Source of the DNA: SAR324 cluster bacterium
GTDB taxonomy: Bacteria; SAR324; NAC60-12
Direction of reading: 5' to 3'
Assembly (NCBI GenBank): GCA_015231825.1
Contig: JADGAV010000031.1
Span: 1-62,043, forward strand
Length of the DNA stretch: 62,043 nt
Shown: positions 1-8,351 of the stretch, in pieces
Numbering within the stretch: the first letter of the stretch is position 1
Layout of the letters: the number at the start of each line of letters is the position of its first letter
The notes under the pieces: model-generated
The model's database searches: none
Told to the model about the DNA's origin: nothing
What the model saw: only the letters and a program-made list of their open reading frames with translations
Translations under genes and position numbers: made by a program

Positions 1-3
1 CAA

Positions 4-666
4 TTATTTTCCTGACGTTTTTGGTCTTCCAGGAGGTTTTGGTTTCAAAACTCGACCCGTAATTTTTTCAGCTTTTTTTATAAACTTGTCATTGCCAAAG
101 GGCCTTCCGGTTCTGAATGCCATTCTCATTTGATCTAGTTCTACTGAATCTTCTTTGAGAAATCGTTTCCAATCACTGGCAGTACCGTACCAACTGCTGG
201 AACTGACAAGTGGATCAGTTCGGATCTTTCCTGTGTGGAACCGAGCACTCGACCAACGGTATTCTTCAGCTTTTCGGCACATGTTTGCCCGTACAGGGTT
301 GCGTTCAACATACCGGGCCGCCTCGCCGAGATGTACTCGATCCAAAGGGCATGAATAGAATCGACCCTGGAATAAGTACCCCCGTGTATTTTGACGGATA
401 TTGACCGATCGGGTATAGAGGCGGTGCGCCTCACCAATTCCTTGCCGCAAACTGCTTTCATGCTTAGGAATAACAATCAAATGAACATGATTGTCCATCA
501 GACAATATGAAAGAAATTCCAGTCCCGCGCGCTCCCCTTGTTCTTTCATCAAACGGAGATAAAGTTTTTGATCTCCCTCATCAAAAAAAATATTCATCGA
601 GCGAACTCCCCTTTGTGTAACATGATGCGGGATTTTGGGAAGAACGACTCGCGACAATCTAGCCAT
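4..666 (-). CDS. REP-associated tyrosine transposase (Y1/HUH, RAYT-like)
   Basis: This 220-residue protein belongs to the Y1 transposase family (PF01797), the single-strand HUH nucleases related to IS200/IS605 TnpA. The HUH metal motif is seen as H60-V-H62 in DNHVHLIV, and the probable nucleophile is Y119 in EAARYVERNPVRANM. The long C-terminal part after the nuclease core, the VTQRG start region and the NPVRA motif are typical of REP-associated (domesticated) transposases rather than short IS200 TnpA. It stands alone, with no partner TnpB and no visible terminal hairpins, which again fits a RAYT. The ORF is complete and ends only 3 bases from the window edge, so any REP sequence downstream would lie outside. 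The ATG has only a weak ribosome binding site. Confidence 0.88.
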   Translation of the reverse strand: MARLSRVVLPKIPHHVTQRGVRSMNIFFDEGDQKLYLRLMKEQGERAGLEFLSYCLMDNHVHLIVIPKHESSLRQGIGEAHRLYTRSVNIRQNTRGYLFQGRFYSCPLDRVHLGEAARYVERNPVRANMCRKAEEYRWSSARFHTGKIRTDPLVSSSSWYGTASDWKRFLKEDSVELDQMRMAFRTGRPFGNDKFIKKAEKITGRVLKPKPPGRPKTSGK

Positions 667-1036
667 ATCATCTTTATTAATTTAAGGTTGAGTGTTGCAC
701 TTTTGCGGAAATTACAATTCTACTTTTGTATGTCGAACAGCTTAAAGACTAATTTTAAGTATTGTGTCCCCTTATAACATGAAACTTGATCAGCAGCAAA
801 TTTAATTTGATCTCTGTGATTAAAAAAGACATCCTGGACTGGATTAATGGCGGACAGGCGGATTGATAGCGCGAGGACCCGCTGGAGGTTTAAATTGACT
901 TCAAACGGCTTGTCTTTACCAGGTTTATCGGCCAAACTGAGAGGACTTACGGGAAGTATCAGTCTACGAAGCAAACTACTGGGCATAAGGGTAATGCTCA
1001 GTAATGAATAATCTGCAATTCAGGAAAAGAAACGTA
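667..1036. other. Intergenic stretch, no gene seen
   Basis: These 370 bases separate the divergent transposase and CoA-transferase genes. I see no convincing coding frame, hairpin with a T-run or tRNA. They should hold promoters for both flanking genes, but I cannot place -35/-10 boxes with confidence. Confidence 0.5.
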
Positions 1037-2236
1037 ATGAAGGCATTAGAAGGAGTGAAAGTAATTGACCTGACCCACATGTTGTCGGGGCCCTACGGTG
1101 CCATGCTGCTGGCCGATATGGGGGCGGACACGATTAAAGTGGAACCTCCGGGGCGAGGAGAAGGAACCCGAAAATTACTCGCATCTGATCCTAAAAATTC
1201 ACTGCATGGGATGGGTGCCTATTTCCTGACTCTGAACCGCAACAAGCGCAGCGTCTGCATTGACCTGAAATCAGAGAAAGGACTGGAATTGTTTTATGAA
1301 CTGGTCAAGCAATCCGATATTGTCTTTGACAACTTCAGTGCAGGAGTGACCAGGAAATTGAAAATTGATCACAAATCTTTATCAGCGATCAATTCGAGGA
1401 TCATCACCTGTACTGTAACGGGATTTGGGGAAGACGGACCCAATCCAAACCACCCCGCCTTTGACCAGGTGGTGCAGGGGATGGGGGGAGGAATGTCCAT
1501 CACCGGTAAACCGGGGGACTCTCCCTTGCGAGCCGGGATTCCGATCGGCGATCTGGCTGGAGGGATGTTCGGGGCAATGGGTGTCTTAGCGGCTCTGCAG
1601 TCAAGAACAGTGACTGGACGTGGGCAGCATGTTGATATTTCAATGCTGGATTGCCAAATTTCAATGCTGAACTACATGGCGACGATGTTTTTCCTTTCAG
1701 GAGAGAATCCGGGGCCTTTAGGGAACGGACATTTTGTTCACGTCCCCTACAATACTTTTGCCACCAGGACTCAACACATCATCATCGCCGTCATAACTGA
1801 CAATTTCTGGATCAATCTTCTGGAAGTGCTCAACACACCTGAGCTGGATTCCGAAAAATACCTCACACAACCGGGACGGTTTGAAGATCGTGATTTCATC
1901 AATCAAAAAATACAGGAAATCTTTAAACGCAAAACGGCGGAACACTGGTTGGAGGCTTTACGAGAGAAAAGGATTCCCTGTGCGCCTGTCAACAATTTTG
2001 AGCAAGCTTTAAACGACCCACAAATCAGACACCGAAACATGGTGGTAGAGGTCAATCATCCTCAAACAGGATCTGTGCAAATGCCCGGAAATCCGGTAAA
2101 AATGTCTGACACTTATGAAGATTCCTTCAGTCCTCCGCCTCTTCTTGGAGAGCATACCGATGAAGTCATGCTCAACCGGCTTGGAATCAGTAAAGAAAGG
2201 CTGGCAGAATTGAAAGCTTCAGGGATTGTCGAATAA
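1037..2236 (+). CDS. Class III CoA-transferase (CaiB/BaiF family)
   Basis: This 399-residue protein is a family III acyl-CoA transferase, which moves CoA between carboxylic acids through an aspartyl-CoA intermediate. It opens with the family signature LEGVKVIDLTHMLSGPYGAM. The probable catalytic aspartate is D172 in GIPIGDLAGGM. The HPAFDQVVQGMGG and YNTFATRT segments are also characteristic. The length is normal for the family. An upstream in-frame ATG at 1004 adds 11 residues, but the ATG used here starts the conserved domain and has AGGAAA upstream. The substrate cannot be told from sequence. The HMG-CoA lyase that follows suggests branched-chain or related CoA-ester breakdown, for instance activation of a dicarboxylic or hydroxy acid. 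Confidence 0.9.
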   Translation: MKALEGVKVIDLTHMLSGPYGAMLLADMGADTIKVEPPGRGEGTRKLLASDPKNSLHGMGAYFLTLNRNKRSVCIDLKSEKGLELFYELVKQSDIVFDNFSAGVTRKLKIDHKSLSAINSRIITCTVTGFGEDGPNPNHPAFDQVVQGMGGGMSITGKPGDSPLRAGIPIGDLAGGMFGAMGVLAALQSRTVTGRGQHVDISMLDCQISMLNYMATMFFLSGENPGPLGNGHFVHVPYNTFATRTQHIIIAVITDNFWINLLEVLNTPELDSEKYLTQPGRFEDRDFINQKIQEIFKRKTAEHWLEALREKRIPCAPVNNFEQALNDPQIRHRNMVVEVNHPQTGSVQMPGNPVKMSDTYEDSFSPPPLLGEHTDEVMLNRLGISKERLAELKASGIVE

Positions 2237-2333
2237 ATCTGACACGTTGGAAAGTCAGGCCATACCTGGAGTACAGCAGGTCAAGAGCATATCGCTGCAT
2301 TCGCAACAAATTGCAAAACAGAGGAGGAATACG

Positions 2334-3254
2334 ATGTCGAAAACAGAAATCGTAACAATCAATGAGGTCGGCCCTCGCGACGGATTGCAAAATCAGAAGG
2401 TCCCTGTCAACACTGCGGGGAAGTTGGCGATGATCCACGCTTTGGTCAAAGCTGGAGTTCGCCATATTGAAGTGAGCAGCTTTGTCTCTCCCAGGGCGGT
2501 CCCTCAAATGGCCGACGCTGCTCAGGTACTGGAGGGATTGCCCGCTGAAGATGAAATGCATTATTCAGTTCTGGTGCCCAATCAAAAAGGTTATCAAAGA
2601 GCAAAATCTGCTGGTGCAAAATCTGTTGCTGTCGTCTTGTCAGCAACAGAAGTCATGAATCAAAAAAATATCAACATGTCGTTAGCCTCTTCTCGCACCG
2701 TCTGCAACAGCGTGATTTCTGAGGCGAAAGAGGATGGACTGGAAAGTCGTGGATACATCTCCGTCGCCTTTTCCTGTCCGTTTGAAGGGCCTGTAGAACC
2801 AGGCATCATCTTGGAGCTTGCACAAGAAATGCTTGAAAGCGGCGCGGACGAGATCATCATCGCCGACACTATCGGGGCGGCCTGTCCGGCAGAAGTGTCC
2901 GGCTTGTTCCGACTGCTGACGGAACGATTCGGTGCCAACACAATGGAAAACCGCTTCTCAGCTCATTTTCATGATACCCGCGCAATGGCATTGAGCAATG
3001 TCTGGGCAGCCTTGCAGTGGGGGATTCGTAAATTTGACAGTTCCATCGGCGGATTAGGGGGATGTCCTTTTGCACCTGGGGCCTCAGGGAATCTTGCCAC
3101 CGAGGATGCTGTTGTAATGCTGCATCAATGCGGTTATGACACAGGAATCGATATCAAAGGCCTTATGAAGGCAATCGAAGTTTCGGAAAAGTTGATTCAA
3201 CATAAATTGGGAGGGCGCATGATGCCGTGGCTGAGTTCCCGGAAAAATATATGA
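2334..3254 (+). CDS. Hydroxymethylglutaryl-CoA lyase
   Basis: This 306-residue protein is a DRE-TIM (HMGL-like) aldol lyase that would split HMG-CoA into acetoacetate and acetyl-CoA, or a related 3-hydroxyacyl-CoA. Visible motifs are NEVGPRDGLQNQ (Arg and metal-binding Asp), HFHDTRAMALSN (metal-binding His) and the diagnostic GGCPFAPGASGN, which holds the active-site Cys. An in-frame TTG at 2226 would add 36 residues without family similarity. The ATG used here has an excellent GAGGAGG upstream. It lies about 100 bases after the CoA-transferase on the same strand, so the two are probably one operon for leucine-type or related acyl-CoA catabolism. Bacterial genes of this kind are called mvaB or hmgL; I leave the symbol open. 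Confidence 0.92.
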   Translation: MSKTEIVTINEVGPRDGLQNQKVPVNTAGKLAMIHALVKAGVRHIEVSSFVSPRAVPQMADAAQVLEGLPAEDEMHYSVLVPNQKGYQRAKSAGAKSVAVVLSATEVMNQKNINMSLASSRTVCNSVISEAKEDGLESRGYISVAFSCPFEGPVEPGIILELAQEMLESGADEIIIADTIGAACPAEVSGLFRLLTERFGANTMENRFSAHFHDTRAMALSNVWAALQWGIRKFDSSIGGLGGCPFAPGASGNLATEDAVVMLHQCGYDTGIDIKGLMKAIEVSEKLIQHKLGGRMMPWLSSRKNI

Positions 3255-3311
3255 ATAGAGCCAGACTTCAGCAGAAATTTCAAAAACAGAAATTCGTTTC
3301 CTGGCACTAAA

Positions 3312-3334
3312 ATCCCGTTTTTTTGAACCGGGAT
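3312..3334 (-). terminator. Weak stem-loop after the TPR membrane protein gene
   Basis: An inverted repeat ATCCCG...CGGGAT with an 11-base loop lies between the convergent HMG-CoA lyase and TPR-protein genes. On the minus strand it is followed by only TTT, so it would be a weak terminator at best. The T-run lies in the loop when read on the plus strand. Confidence 0.25.
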
Positions 3335-3419
3335 AGGGGCAGGAGTAAAACAGGAGAATGAAAAAGTGTAAAAGAAATTCTGAATTATTGAGTCGCACCG
3401 AATTGAATTTAGTGGCCGA

Positions 3420-5318
3420 TCATCGACAGGTCTTATCGTTCATTGCTTGCTTGTAGCGCCGACAGTCTCCCAATTGACAGGCTTGATTCCAATCAGCGCA
3501 GGCCAGTGTTTCATTTCCTGCGAGGTGATGAAGGTAACCGCGGTTGTTATAGGCGCCCAAAAATCTTGACTCAATCTGCAAGGTTTTGTTGTAGCTCTGC
3601 AATGCTTGCTGAAATTGTTGGAGCTGGAGATAAACCTGTCCCTGATTGAAATGAGTTTCCGCCACCTGAGGATTGAGCTGTAAAGCTTGAGTAAAATCCT
3701 GCAAAGCCTCCTGGTAGCGTTCCAATTCCGCATAAGCCGTGCCCCGGCTGTGATAAGCTTTGGCATAGCGCGGATTGAGCTGCAGGATTCTATTGTAATC
3801 AGCAAATGCCCGGTCATAATTCCCCTGCTGCGCATAAGTTTTACCGCGATTATAATATGCTTCCAAAAACTCCTGATGCAGATCGAGGGCCTGTTTATAA
3901 TCCGCAAAAGCCTGGTCATACTGCTGAAGTTGAGAATAAATCGCACCACGATTGTTGTAGGCATCCGGACTTTGGGAATTCAACCCGATGGCCTGGTCCA
4001 AATGCTGGAGTGCCAGCGGGAACTGATTTTCTTCCATATACACTCTCCCCAGTTCCTGATGGGCCAGCCAGGCATTCGGAAAGTCAGCGAGTGTCGCCTG
4101 CCAAAGCGTTTTATGATTCTTGTATTTTCCTGCCTGATTCCAGGTGAGGATCCCGAGCAGAATGAACACCAGGCTTAGCAGCCCCAGGCCAAGAATTCGA
4201 GCCGGTTCAGTTTTTCTCCTTTCAATCAAATCCTTAACCCGGATAACCCCCTCAACGAGCAGAATCAAAAGAGGAATACTGGGAAGATGAACCCAGTGGT
4301 CCGAGACATAGGAAAATCGTGTCCAGCCAATATTAAAAAACGACAGCACCGGGAACAGCAAGGCCAAAAAAGAACCCAATCCCAAAAATAGAGGACGACC
4401 CCAGCTTGAGCCTTTCCAGACAACCGTGATTCCTGCTACACCGAGGCTGAGCAAAGGAAGATAGAAAAGGATTTGTGCGGGATCTACCTGCCATTTGGGG
4501 TAAGTAAAAATCAAAGGGAAGGGAAACAGGAGCTTTTCGATGTAAAAAAAAGGAATATGTCCGGCAATCAGCAAGCGCTCCAAAAAACTCAAAGTATAAA
4601 GCGAGCCCTGGGCGCCATAGGTGTGCGTTTCAACCCAAATTCTGAAAATGCCAAAGCCGAGAGCCGCCAGAAAAAAGGGGAGCAGATGAAAAAAATCAGT
4701 TTTCTTCCACGAACTGCGCAGGTACAATCGACAAAAAAGAAAGAGGACCGGCAGCATGATGCTTGAAGTTTTGCTCAAAACAGCTCCCAGAAACAATAGT
4801 ATTGTCAGACCATACCAGGACCCCGTTTTCTTTTTTTCATAATGTAGAAAACTCCATACTGTCAGAAGAAAAAATACTCCCGCCACCCCATTTTTCCGTT
4901 CGGCAATCCAGGCTACAGACTGGACATAAATGGGATGCAGTCCGAATAGCAGCCCAATCCAAAAAGAACCTCGAAATTGGAATTGCCGCAGACCCAACCA
5001 GAGAATAAGTGCCGCTGTTAAATGGAGCACCACATTGATCCCATGCGAAAAATGCAAATTCAATCCTCCCAGCTGACGTTCCAGCCAGAAAGTTGATCGT
5101 GTCACTGGGATGTACGGCCATTCTCCCCGGTCACCCGGTCGATGAAGCCAAATTCGCAGAAGCCCATCCGGTTCATTCATGATGGGATCTTCTATATAAA
5201 AGGGAGAGTCATCGATGATAAATCCTGCCTCGATGACAGGAGAATAGGCGAGCGGGATCAAGATGAGGAGCAGGAAAAACCCTGCCAAAAGCGAAGATTG
5301 ATCTCTGTTCATAGTCAT
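3420..5318 (-). CDS. Multi-pass membrane protein with C-terminal TPR repeats (TMTC-like)
   Basis: This 632-residue protein has an N-terminal half made of about ten hydrophobic segments. It carries FIIDDSPFY after the first membrane segment and GLHPIYVQSVAWIAERKN further on, both typical of the PMT/GT-C-like domain found in TMTC-type proteins. From about residue 415 onward there are roughly six tandem tetratricopeptide repeats (for example LGRVYMEENQFPLALQHLDQ and YNNRGAIYSQLQQYDQAFAD). The family is thought to act on, or organise glycosylation of, envelope proteins, but the bacterial members are mostly uncharacterised. It faces the HMG-CoA lyase gene convergently and is not clearly part of the surrounding catabolic operons. 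A second ATG six bases in is equally possible as start. Confidence 0.82.
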   Translation of the reverse strand: MTMNRDQSSLLAGFFLLLILIPLAYSPVIEAGFIIDDSPFYIEDPIMNEPDGLLRIWLHRPGDRGEWPYIPVTRSTFWLERQLGGLNLHFSHGINVVLHLTAALILWLGLRQFQFRGSFWIGLLFGLHPIYVQSVAWIAERKNGVAGVFFLLTVWSFLHYEKKKTGSWYGLTILLFLGAVLSKTSSIMLPVLFLFCRLYLRSSWKKTDFFHLLPFFLAALGFGIFRIWVETHTYGAQGSLYTLSFLERLLIAGHIPFFYIEKLLFPFPLIFTYPKWQVDPAQILFYLPLLSLGVAGITVVWKGSSWGRPLFLGLGSFLALLFPVLSFFNIGWTRFSYVSDHWVHLPSIPLLILLVEGVIRVKDLIERRKTEPARILGLGLLSLVFILLGILTWNQAGKYKNHKTLWQATLADFPNAWLAHQELGRVYMEENQFPLALQHLDQAIGLNSQSPDAYNNRGAIYSQLQQYDQAFADYKQALDLHQEFLEAYYNRGKTYAQQGNYDRAFADYNRILQLNPRYAKAYHSRGTAYAELERYQEALQDFTQALQLNPQVAETHFNQGQVYLQLQQFQQALQSYNKTLQIESRFLGAYNNRGYLHHLAGNETLACADWNQACQLGDCRRYKQAMNDKTCR

Positions 5319-5483
5319 TCAGCACGGGTCATTTTCCGTGCCCTGCCTTCTCATGCATGGTGAGAACTGGTGCGTCTGCATTTGGATCCGGAATCGACAG
5401 AACAAGGACCATCGGGGCAAGACGCGCCTTGCAACAATATTGATTTTCGCCTTTTTAATCGGTGAAGTAGAACGAGAAAGCCT

Positions 5484-6272
5484 TCACCTACCCTGAAATT
5501 GAGGATTCCGTTTTTCAAGAAAGGCCGAAATTCCTTCTTTGGCATCCGAGCTGCGTGCCATTTTGGCGATGGCCTGCGTCTCATTTTCCATTTGCGATTC
5601 CAGACTTTCCGTCATGGAGTGCATGACCAGCTCTTTGACCACCCCGTAGGAGAGAGTGGGGCCAGCTGCCAGCATTTGTGCCATTTTCTCTGCCTCGTTG
5701 ATCAATTGCTCATCTTGGCAAATCTTGTTGACTATCCCCCAATTTAAGGCTTCAGTAGCACTCAGGATACGATTGGTGATCATCAGTTCTTTGGCTCTGC
5801 GGACTCCAATCAAACGGGGCAGGTAATAGGTAGAACTTCCATCTGGAGAAAGCCCGGCTTTGGTATAAGCCATTGTAAAACGTGCCGATTCCGCGGCCAT
5901 CACATAATCTCCGCAAATCGCGAGGCTCATCCCGGCTCCGGCAGCCATTCCATTGACAGCAATCACCAAAGGTGCATCCATTCTGGCAAAACGGCTGACC
6001 GCCGCATGGAGATACGTCGTCAACTCCACCAGTTCAGCAGAAAGCCGATCTCCTTTTTCAGAAAAACTCCTTAGATCACCACCTGCAGAGAACATCGGTC
6101 CCTTTCCGGTCAGTAAAACGGCACGGGTATTTTCTGATTCATGACAATCGATTGCGACTTTCATCAATTCCTCTCCCATTTTCATGTTGAGGGCGTTTGC
6201 GTTTTCTGCTCGATTCAATGTAATTTTTTTGACTCCGTCCTGCTGCTCAACAACGATCGTTTCATAATTCAT
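5484..6272 (-). CDS. Enoyl-CoA hydratase/isomerase, PaaG-like
   Basis: This 262-residue protein is a crotonase-fold enzyme. The oxyanion-hole segments are seen in LTGKGPMFSAGGDLRSF and NGMAAGAGMSLAICGD. The acidic residue in AGLSPDGSSTYYLPRLIG sits where PaaG-type isomerases keep an Asp, and the length equals that of PaaG, so an enoyl-CoA delta-isomerase role is a fair alternative to hydration. The start has GGAGGAGAAC upstream. It lies 17 bases after the thioesterase gene on the same strand, so the two are most likely co-transcribed. The context points to processing of acyl-CoA intermediates, possibly from an aromatic or branched substrate. Confidence 0.9.
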   Translation of the reverse strand: MNYETIVVEQQDGVKKITLNRAENANALNMKMGEELMKVAIDCHESENTRAVLLTGKGPMFSAGGDLRSFSEKGDRLSAELVELTTYLHAAVSRFARMDAPLVIAVNGMAAGAGMSLAICGDYVMAAESARFTMAYTKAGLSPDGSSTYYLPRLIGVRRAKELMITNRILSATEALNWGIVNKICQDEQLINEAEKMAQMLAAGPTLSYGVVKELVMHSMTESLESQMENETQAIAKMARSSDAKEGISAFLEKRNPQFQGR

Positions 6273-6289
6273 GATGTTCTCCTCCCCTG

Positions 6290-6721
6290 TTAATTTCCGA
6301 GTTCACCCGCGGCATGCACGAGCATATAGGTTGTCACAACATGGGCAACCGGATCTTCGATACCCTCATTGTAAATCCGTATATCACCGACCGACTGCCG
6401 TTGTCCCATTTTCAGCAAAATAGCTTCCGCAATCAATGCACCTGGCTTGACTCGTTTGAGAAAACTAATATTTAGATTAGAGGTTACTGATTTCAAACCC
6501 TGCTCCCCCATATGAGCAATCACCATCATATACATAACAGAATCAGCAAATCCCATCAAAGTCGGCCCGCTCACTGAGTTCCCCGGGCGCAAATCCATTT
6601 CTGTACCCGGCGGGCGTTTGACTTTGATATAGGTAGGACGGATTTCCAGAATCTGGAGCTCGCTTTTTGGAAACGCTTTCAGGAAAAAAGCCTGCGTCTC
6701 TTTTATATTCAATACATCCAT
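6290..6721 (-). CDS. PaaI-family hotdog thioesterase
   Basis: This 143-residue protein has the hotdog-fold thioesterase pattern (4HBT/PaaI). The segment GNSVSGPTLMGFADSVMYM corresponds to the usual HGG...ADxA helix, with SGPT replacing the HGG turn, and GQRQSVGDIRIYNEG gives the later beta strands. It would hydrolyse an acyl-CoA, but the changed turn makes its catalytic class uncertain. It is the first gene of a two-gene minus-strand unit with the enoyl-CoA isomerase. It is transcribed away from a second, better-conserved thioesterase gene. Confidence 0.83.
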   Translation of the reverse strand: MDVLNIKETQAFFLKAFPKSELQILEIRPTYIKVKRPPGTEMDLRPGNSVSGPTLMGFADSVMYMMVIAHMGEQGLKSVTSNLNISFLKRVKPGALIAEAILLKMGQRQSVGDIRIYNEGIEDPVAHVVTTYMLVHAAGELGN

Positions 6722-6951
6722 ATCCCTGTTTTTTCCTGCATTTTAATGTTTCTTGGCCTGAAGACGTTCCCTTGGGACCGACTCTCTAAACCATACACAA
6801 AACAGTCTTCAACTTCAATCATATCCTGGAAGCAGTGGAGAACGGACAGGACATAAAAAACATTTTGTTTTATAATTTTTTAATGTTCCTTTAGAATGGC
6901 CAGACTTTCCCGGAATTCATCCCAGTCATTTACTTTTCGCGCAAGGATTCA

Positions 6952-7371
6952 ATGGACGCCGTCACATTGCAGAATCGCATAAAGGGAACCTTTCCCGATT
7001 TTCTTGGAATCAAATTCCTGGAAGTGTCAACAAGGACAATTGTTGCAGAAATGGTGGTTCAAAAGGAGTTCTGCAACTTTTCCGGATATATGCACGGAGG
7101 GGCAGTCATGACCTTTGCCGACACCTTGGGAGCCTTGGGGACGATTGTCAATATGCAGGAAAATTTCAGGACCACAACCCTCGAATCCAAGACTAATTTT
7201 TTACGCTCAGTAAATGAAGGGGAAACGATCACTGCAGAATCAAGGCGGCTGCACCTGGGAAGAAGTACCATGGTCTGGGAAACAACGGTCCGCAAAGAAA
7301 CAGGGAAATTAGTCGCGGTGGTCACTCAAACCCAGATGATCATGGAAAGAAAACCGGGCAAACAAAAATAG
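6952..7371 (+). CDS. PaaI-family hotdog thioesterase
   Basis: This 139-residue protein is a canonical PaaI/YbgC-type hotdog thioesterase. The motif SGYMHGGAVMTFADTLGALG contains the HGG turn and the acidic residue of the catalytic helix, and LGRSTMVWETTVRKE forms the typical central strands. It would cut acyl- or phenylacetyl-type CoA esters in the cytoplasm. AAGGA lies at a proper distance before the ATG. It is followed after 26 bases by an SDR gene on the same strand, so these form a small operon divergent from the other thioesterase unit. Confidence 0.9.
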   Translation: MDAVTLQNRIKGTFPDFLGIKFLEVSTRTIVAEMVVQKEFCNFSGYMHGGAVMTFADTLGALGTIVNMQENFRTTTLESKTNFLRSVNEGETITAESRRLHLGRSTMVWETTVRKETGKLVAVVTQTQMIMERKPGKQK

Positions 7372-7397
7372 CAAAGCACTCAAAAACAGGGGATATC

Positions 7398-8168
7398 ATG
7401 AAATTGAAAGACAAGATTGCGGTGGTGACCGGCGGTGCCGGCGGAATTGGCAAAGCAATGGCTCATCGCTTTATTCAGGAAGGGGCCCGGCAGGTGATCA
7501 TTGCCGATTTAGATGAAGAAAAGACGCTCGCGGCTGCCAGAGAAATCGGAGCGGCAGGCATCAAGGCGGATGTCCGTGTTGAAACAGATATTATCAATTT
7601 GGTGGAAGAAAGCGAAGCAAATTTCGGCCCCATTGATCTGTTCTGCTCAAACGCAGGAATATGTATCCTCGGCGGAATTGAGGTTTCTGATGAGGACTGG
7701 CAGAAGATCTGGGATATCAATCTGATGGCGCATGTCTATGCCGCCCGAACCCTCATTCCGAAGATGCTCGCTCGTGGAGGAGGATACCTCCTGAACACCG
7801 CCTCGGCAGCAGGCTTATTGAGCCAGATCGGGTCCGCTCCATATTCGGTGACCAAGCATGCTGCGGTTGCTTTTGCGGAATTTTTATCCATCACTCACGG
7901 GAAGCAGGGAATCAAAGTTTCAGTACTTTGTCCCCAGGCGGTGCGCACCGAAATGACGGCCGGAATGAAAGACGGCGGAGTTGCCGGAGTCGATGGGATG
8001 CTTGAACCGCACCAGCTCGCCGAAACGGTTATAGAGACTTTAGAGGAAGAGCGATTTCTGGTTCTCCCGCACCCGGAAGTGTTGACATATATGCAAAGAA
8101 AAACATCCGACTATGACCGCTGGCTGGGAGGAATGCAGCGCTTACAGGAAAGGTTTTCAGAACAATAG
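7398..8168 (+). CDS. SDR-family oxidoreductase
   Basis: This 256-residue protein is a classical short-chain dehydrogenase/reductase. The nucleotide-binding motif is VTGGAGGIGKAMA, with an acidic residue in IIADLDEE that favours NAD(H). NAGI and the catalytic set Ser (NTASAAG) and YSVTK are all present. The length is normal for the family. GGGGATATC precedes the ATG. It follows a thioesterase and precedes a molybdenum hydroxylase operon, so it probably oxidises a 3-hydroxyacyl compound or an alcohol in the same catabolic route. The exact substrate is not visible. Confidence 0.92.
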   Translation: MKLKDKIAVVTGGAGGIGKAMAHRFIQEGARQVIIADLDEEKTLAAAREIGAAGIKADVRVETDIINLVEESEANFGPIDLFCSNAGICILGGIEVSDEDWQKIWDINLMAHVYAARTLIPKMLARGGGYLLNTASAAGLLSQIGSAPYSVTKHAAVAFAEFLSITHGKQGIKVSVLCPQAVRTEMTAGMKDGGVAGVDGMLEPHQLAETVIETLEEERFLVLPHPEVLTYMQRKTSDYDRWLGGMQRLQERFSEQ

Positions 8169-8351
8169 TTGATATTGGAGAAATGGCATTCTTCCACCCT
8201 GCCCTAATCGCAAACGATCAGGGGCAATTCAAATTATGTGGAGAGGCATCAATCTCATGCGTTTAACCTTTACAAATCCTTTGTGACTTGTTAGAAATCT
8301 CGAACTCTATCAGCTACGCCAACACATCCCGACAGCATTGAAGGAGATTTC

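Noticed and set aside
720..986. 88-residue minus-strand reading frame between the transposase and CoA-transferase genes
   Set aside because: It has no family resemblance, no ribosome binding site and overlaps the expected promoter region.
3440..4178. Long alternative frames on both strands inside the TPR part of the membrane protein gene
   Set aside because: They arise from the repetitive TPR codons; the main frame encodes clear TPR consensus residues.
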